Position numbers and translations under genes: made by a program. 18,558 nucleotides of DNA from Caryophanales bacterium (GTDB taxonomy: Bacteria > Bacillota_I > Bacilli_A > RFN20 > CAG-288): NCBI GenBank assembly GCA_021621525.1, contig JAJVUU010000035.1:1-18558 (forward strand), read 5' to 3'. Each line of letters begins with the position of its first letter. The stretch's first letter is position 1. Below are positions 15,956 through 18,558 of this stretch, in pieces. The notes beneath the pieces are model-generated. The model was not told where the DNA came from. It worked only from the letters and a program-made list of their open reading frames with translations, and did no database searches.

Positions 15956-17554
15956 TTAGAAATGGATGAGGGCACGTCGGTCGATCTTGCCGATGTTGGT
16001 CCTTGGGAAGTGTGGAAGACAGGTGACCTTCTCCGGTAAGGAATAGCGGATCAGGTTCTCCTTCAAGTGTTTCATGACGGCATTGGCAAGGACGTTGTCT
16101 TCCATGGCATGGTTTTCGATATAGAGGTGGATGTATGGATGCTGGCCGGGGATATAGATGGCAGCGGCATCGACGACGCCTTTGACTTCCTCTGCCAGGG
16201 ATTCGATGTCAGCCGGGAAGACGTTGTATCCGGCAATCTTGATGAGATCCTTTTCCCTGTTGCGGAAGAAGAGGAAACCATCTTTGTCAAGATGGCCGAT
16301 GTCACCGGTGCAGACATAGCGGATGCCGTTCTTCTCGAAGAAGGGCTGATGTTTCTTGTCGGTTCCAAGATAGCCAAGGCAACAGCTTTCTCCGCTGACG
16401 AGGATTTCACCATCCTGTCCGATGGGAAGCTCCCGGCTCCTGTTTTCCGGATTGACGATGCACACCTTGATGTCGCCGATAGGCTTTCCGACGGAATTCG
16501 GTTTGTGGCAGCGGATGGAATTGACGACTCCGACGGTGACGATTTCAGTCAGTCCGTATCCTTCGTAGAGCCGGTTGATGGAACCATGCTTCTTCATCAG
16601 TCCGTCGAATTGGCTTACGAGCGTCTCCTTGGGTCGGTCGGCTCCGACGAAGGTCATATAGAGATTCTTCAGCCTTGCATTGCAGAACCTTCTGTCAGCG
16701 ATGAGCCTTTCCATCATATAAGGGACGCCGACAAGCAGGTTGATGCGGTTTTTGTTGATGCCTTTGACGATCTTGTGGATGTCGAAGTGTATCATCAGAT
16801 AGCAGCTGGTATGGTTCATGAGCGGAGCATGGATGCCCATGGCGAGTCCATATCCATGGAACATGGGAAGGACACCGATCATGGAGAGGTCTCCGACATC
16901 TCTTCCTAGGATGCTGGAAGATTGGATGCCGGCATATCTTATGGCCGAGTCGTTCAGGATGACGGTCTTGCTTCTTCCGGTGGTTCCTCCGCTTCTGAGG
17001 TAGCAGCTGACCTTCTTGTTGTCACTGCTGACAGGAAAGGAGACTCTTGCTTCTTCTTCGCTTGGCTTGTCTATGCTTTTGATGAGACGGCTTTTGTCGA
17101 CGAGGGCAAGTTCTTTTCTGTATTTCTTCCGAAAACCGATGCGCTCGACAAAGGACAGATCGCATTCCGGTGTGATGAAGAGGATGGTCTGCCTGACGTT
17201 TCTCAGTTCTTCAAGATAGGTCTTGTAGCGTACGTCACAAAGAATGGTGAAGGAAGAGGATGTCTCCTGGATGGATTCATATAGGCCCTTCACAGGAAGA
17301 AGCGGGTGCAGGATGGTGACGATGGCACCGATCTTGCTTAATGCATATAAGGAGATGACGGCTTCCGGTATATTCGGGGAAAGAAGGGAGACGACGGTGT
17401 CCCTGTGGATTCCAAGGGCGTAGAACTTCATCGCCATCATATCGATGCGCTGGTTCAGCTCCCGGAAGGATATCTTTTCCTTCTGGAAATAAATCGCCGT
17501 CTTTTTGTCATGAAAGGCGGAAACGTCCTGATATAGAGTGTTTGTTTTGTTCAT
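15956..17554 (-). CDS. AMP-binding acyl-CoA/acyl-adenylate ligase
   Basis: A 532-residue class I adenylate-forming enzyme that activates a carboxylic acid with ATP and normally passes it to CoA or a carrier thiol. Motif A3 (phosphate loop) is SGGTTGRSK (188-196), A5 is YEGYGLTE (330-337), and A7/A8 are TGDIGHLDKDGFLFF with Asp418 and NREKDLIKIAGYNVFP (432-447). A10 carries the catalytic Lys523 in PRTNIGKIDRRAL. All core residues are present, so it should be active. No signal or membrane segment is obvious, and no carrier-protein domain is fused. The frame is open upstream to 17653, but the normal N-terminus (MNKTNTLYQD) and the ATGA overlap with the upstream membrane acyltransferase stop fix the start at 17554. 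The substrate acid is unknown; a fatty acid or aryl acid is possible. Family sure, substrate not. Confidence 0.85.
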   Translation of the reverse strand: MNKTNTLYQDVSAFHDKKTAIYFQKEKISFRELNQRIDMMAMKFYALGIHRDTVVSLLSPNIPEAVISLYALSKIGAIVTILHPLLPVKGLYESIQETSSSFTILCDVRYKTYLEELRNVRQTILFITPECDLSFVERIGFRKKYRKELALVDKSRLIKSIDKPSEEEARVSFPVSSDNKKVSCYLRSGGTTGRSKTVILNDSAIRYAGIQSSSILGRDVGDLSMIGVLPMFHGYGLAMGIHAPLMNHTSCYLMIHFDIHKIVKGINKNRINLLVGVPYMMERLIADRRFCNARLKNLYMTFVGADRPKETLVSQFDGLMKKHGSINRLYEGYGLTEIVTVGVVNSIRCHKPNSVGKPIGDIKVCIVNPENRSRELPIGQDGEILVSGESCCLGYLGTDKKHQPFFEKNGIRYVCTGDIGHLDKDGFLFFRNREKDLIKIAGYNVFPADIESLAEEVKGVVDAAAIYIPGQHPYIHLYIENHAMEDNVLANAVMKHLKENLIRYSLPEKVTCLPHFPRTNIGKIDRRALIHF

Positions 17555-18465
17555 AATTTGAATCCCATGGAGACGAATACGATGAAGAGGACGACGACGA
17601 TGATAGGCTGATGAAGGATGTAGACCCAGATGGTATGTTTCCCGACGAAGCAAAGAGGACGGAAGATGTAAAGGGAGTCCATCCTAGGGAATTTCGTCTT
17701 TTTGCTGTCGCCATAGAAGTACTTTCCGCATGCGACACCCATGAAGAAGACACCAGTGAAGGGGAAGATTCCCCACCAGTCGATCCAACCGCCGTATTTT
17801 CCGATGGCCTCCAGGAAGAAGGCCCAAGGGTCTAGCTTATATCGTTCGATGGGAAGCAAGGATGCATCCACGAAGGTCGTTCCCCAGGGAGTGAACTCCT
17901 TGAAGGTGAACGGGTTGAAGCCTGCACTGGTGCAAATGGAGACAAGGAAGATGCAGCCTGCCACAAGGAGGCAGAGCCATATCGGTGTCTTGTGGTGGAA
18001 GAAGAAATCGATGATGGCATATAGAGTGACGCTGAAGGCTATCAGGTGGATGACACCCCAGTCGATATAGCAGTCCTCCTTGGCAATGTAGGTTACCGCA
18101 AGCGTTATGAGAGATATCGCCATGGCTGTAGCCCAGAGAAGCAAAGCTCTCCTCCTGTTGCTCCTTGTAAAGATGCTCGACATTCCTGAGACGAAGATGA
18201 AGAGGCCTCCGATAGCCGGTATGATGAAGGTGTGGATGAGGTTGTTTGACAGGATGTCGTGGCCTAGGAAGAAGTCGAAGTCCCTGAGATTCGGATATTT
18301 CAAGAACATTTCCGAAGTGTTTGAGAACATGGACAGGACCTCTGTGAAGGACCAGCAGAAATGGTAGAGCACCACGAGAAAAATGGGAATGCCACGCAAC
18401 AGGTCGATTTCTGAAATCCTCTGCTTTTTATCCAAGGACTTTGTCAATATTCTTTTTCTGTTCAC
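17551..18465 (-). CDS. DUF1624 / HGSNAT-like membrane acyltransferase
   Basis: A 304-residue membrane protein with about seven hydrophobic segments. It opens with a basic N-terminus and then EIDLLRGIPIFLVVLYHF, the signature of the DUF1624 (heparan-alpha-glucosaminide N-acetyltransferase catalytic) family. FIFVSGMSS (90-98), DWGVIHLIAFS and a final GKHTIWVYILHQPI are further family marks. His35, His69 and His78 are candidates for the acyl-accepting residue. In the human enzyme, acetyl is taken from acetyl-CoA in the cytosol and delivered to a glucosamine on the far side of the membrane; a similar topology is expected here. The start codon is GTG (18465-18463), with no in-frame ATG before about residue 46 and no Shine-Dalgarno sequence before it. 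It is coupled to the downstream ligase by ATGA. Acceptor (sugar, teichoic acid or other glycan) unknown. Confidence 0.78.
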   Translation of the reverse strand: MNRKRILTKSLDKKQRISEIDLLRGIPIFLVVLYHFCWSFTEVLSMFSNTSEMFLKYPNLRDFDFFLGHDILSNNLIHTFIIPAIGGLFIFVSGMSSIFTRSNRRRALLLWATAMAISLITLAVTYIAKEDCYIDWGVIHLIAFSVTLYAIIDFFFHHKTPIWLCLLVAGCIFLVSICTSAGFNPFTFKEFTPWGTTFVDASLLPIERYKLDPWAFFLEAIGKYGGWIDWWGIFPFTGVFFMGVACGKYFYGDSKKTKFPRMDSLYIFRPLCFVGKHTIWVYILHQPIIVVVLFIVFVSMGFKL

Positions 18466-18468
18466 GGA

Positions 18469-18497
18469 TTACATTATACACTTGTGAATCCTATATA
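18469..18497 (+). promoter_or_regulatory. Possible divergent promoter toward the right edge
   Basis: On the plus strand TTACAT (18469-18474) and TATATA (18492-18497) are separated by exactly 17 nt, a reasonable sigma-A-type spacing. Transcription would begin near 18504 and run into a purine-rich leader containing AAAGGAGAT and AAAAGGG, which leads to an ATG at 18544. The box overlaps the minus-strand promoter elements, so divergent initiation from a shared A/T tract is possible. Confidence 0.3.
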
Positions 18498-18498
18498 T
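18473..18498 (-). promoter_or_regulatory. Promoter region of the acyltransferase/ligase operon
   Basis: Two minus-strand -10 candidates lie here. TATAAT (18478-18473) ends 7 nt before the GTG start codon, which would give a leaderless transcript; TTTATA sits 17 nt upstream of it as a weak -35. Alternatively the element ATATATAGGATT (18498-18487), identical to one in front of the YitT-family gene, would act as the -10 and give a ~20-nt leader without a Shine-Dalgarno sequence. I cannot choose between them. Confidence 0.45.
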
Positions 18499-18543
18499 AA
18501 AAGAAAGAAGCAAAGGAGATAGAGACGGGAAAAGGGTAAGAAC

Positions 18544-18558
18544 ATGGCGTGCACGAAA
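18544..18558 (+). CDS. Possible start of a divergent gene, cut by the window edge
   Basis: Only five codons are visible (Met-Ala-Cys-Thr-Lys). The case for a real start is an AAGGG seven nt before the ATG, a purine-rich leader, and a plausible promoter 47-75 bp upstream. Nothing can be said about the product. Confidence 0.25.

Noticed and set aside
16067..16909. Plus-strand open frame opposite the AMP-binding ligase
   Set aside because: The ligase motifs on the minus strand are complete. The antisense product is an acidic string without domains, and the frame ends inside the ligase.
15956..17653. Longer form of the ligase starting at 17653
   Set aside because: The extra 33 residues are Arg/His-rich with no family similarity and lie inside the upstream membrane-protein gene; the ATGA overlap at 17551-17554 is the natural start.
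1..18558. Defence island, prophage, integron or CRISPR
   Set aside because: No transposase, integrase, direct-repeat array, restriction, toxin-antitoxin or phage structural gene pattern is visible; gene order and coupling are those of core chromosome.

Overview
This window looks like ordinary chromosomal DNA from a Gram-positive bacterium of the phylum Bacillota, probably a Bacilli/Erysipelotrichia-type lineage. The evidence is a YhaM-type HD nuclease, a Bacillus-like RecX, a long-form GltX of about 557 residues, a YitT membrane protein, and an FtsK/SpoIIIE gene followed by a YmfF/YmfH pair, an order also seen around spoIIIE in Bacillus. TGA serves as a stop codon in several genes, including inside ATGA overlaps, so the code is the standard one and not the mycoplasma code. 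I cannot name a genus. I saw no tRNA, rRNA, CRISPR array, transposase, integrase or phage gene.

Layout. Positions 52-6101 hold five minus-strand genes that look like one operon, in transcription order YitT-family membrane protein, gltX, a flippase-like (LPG-synthase TM type) membrane protein with a charged tail, recX and yhaM. Gaps run from +18 bp to overlaps of 4 and 8 bp. A divergent promoter region (6102-6278) separates this from galK (6279-7445), which stands alone with its own extended -10 promoter and a weak terminator behind it. A second extended -10 promoter opens a tight plus-strand operon (7575-15874): ftsK, a YmfF-like protein, a YmfH-like protein, a cytoplasmic type I pullulanase and a PlsC-type acyltransferase. 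It ends in a terminator that lies back-to-back with one serving the opposite strand. Positions 15956-18465 hold a two-gene minus-strand operon: a DUF1624/HGSNAT-like membrane acyltransferase followed, with an ATGA overlap, by an acyl-adenylate (AMP-binding) ligase. At the right edge there may be the first few codons of a divergent plus-strand gene.

How the genes work together. Most are housekeeping: tRNA charging, recombination control, RNA or DNA 3'-end processing, chromosome translocation, phospholipid synthesis, and use of galactose and branched glucan. Three features are less routine. The two M16-like proteins behind FtsK appear catalytically dead, since the zinc motif HxxEH is replaced by YYLMN. 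The acyl-adenylate ligase and membrane acyltransferase are translationally coupled, which suggests an uncharacterised transfer of an acyl group to an extracytoplasmic target. An identical 12-bp element lies 21-25 bp upstream of two unlinked minus-strand start codons that lack a Shine-Dalgarno sequence. I found no clear evidence of a wholly new system; the acyl-ligase/acyltransferase pair is the best candidate for an undescribed pathway.
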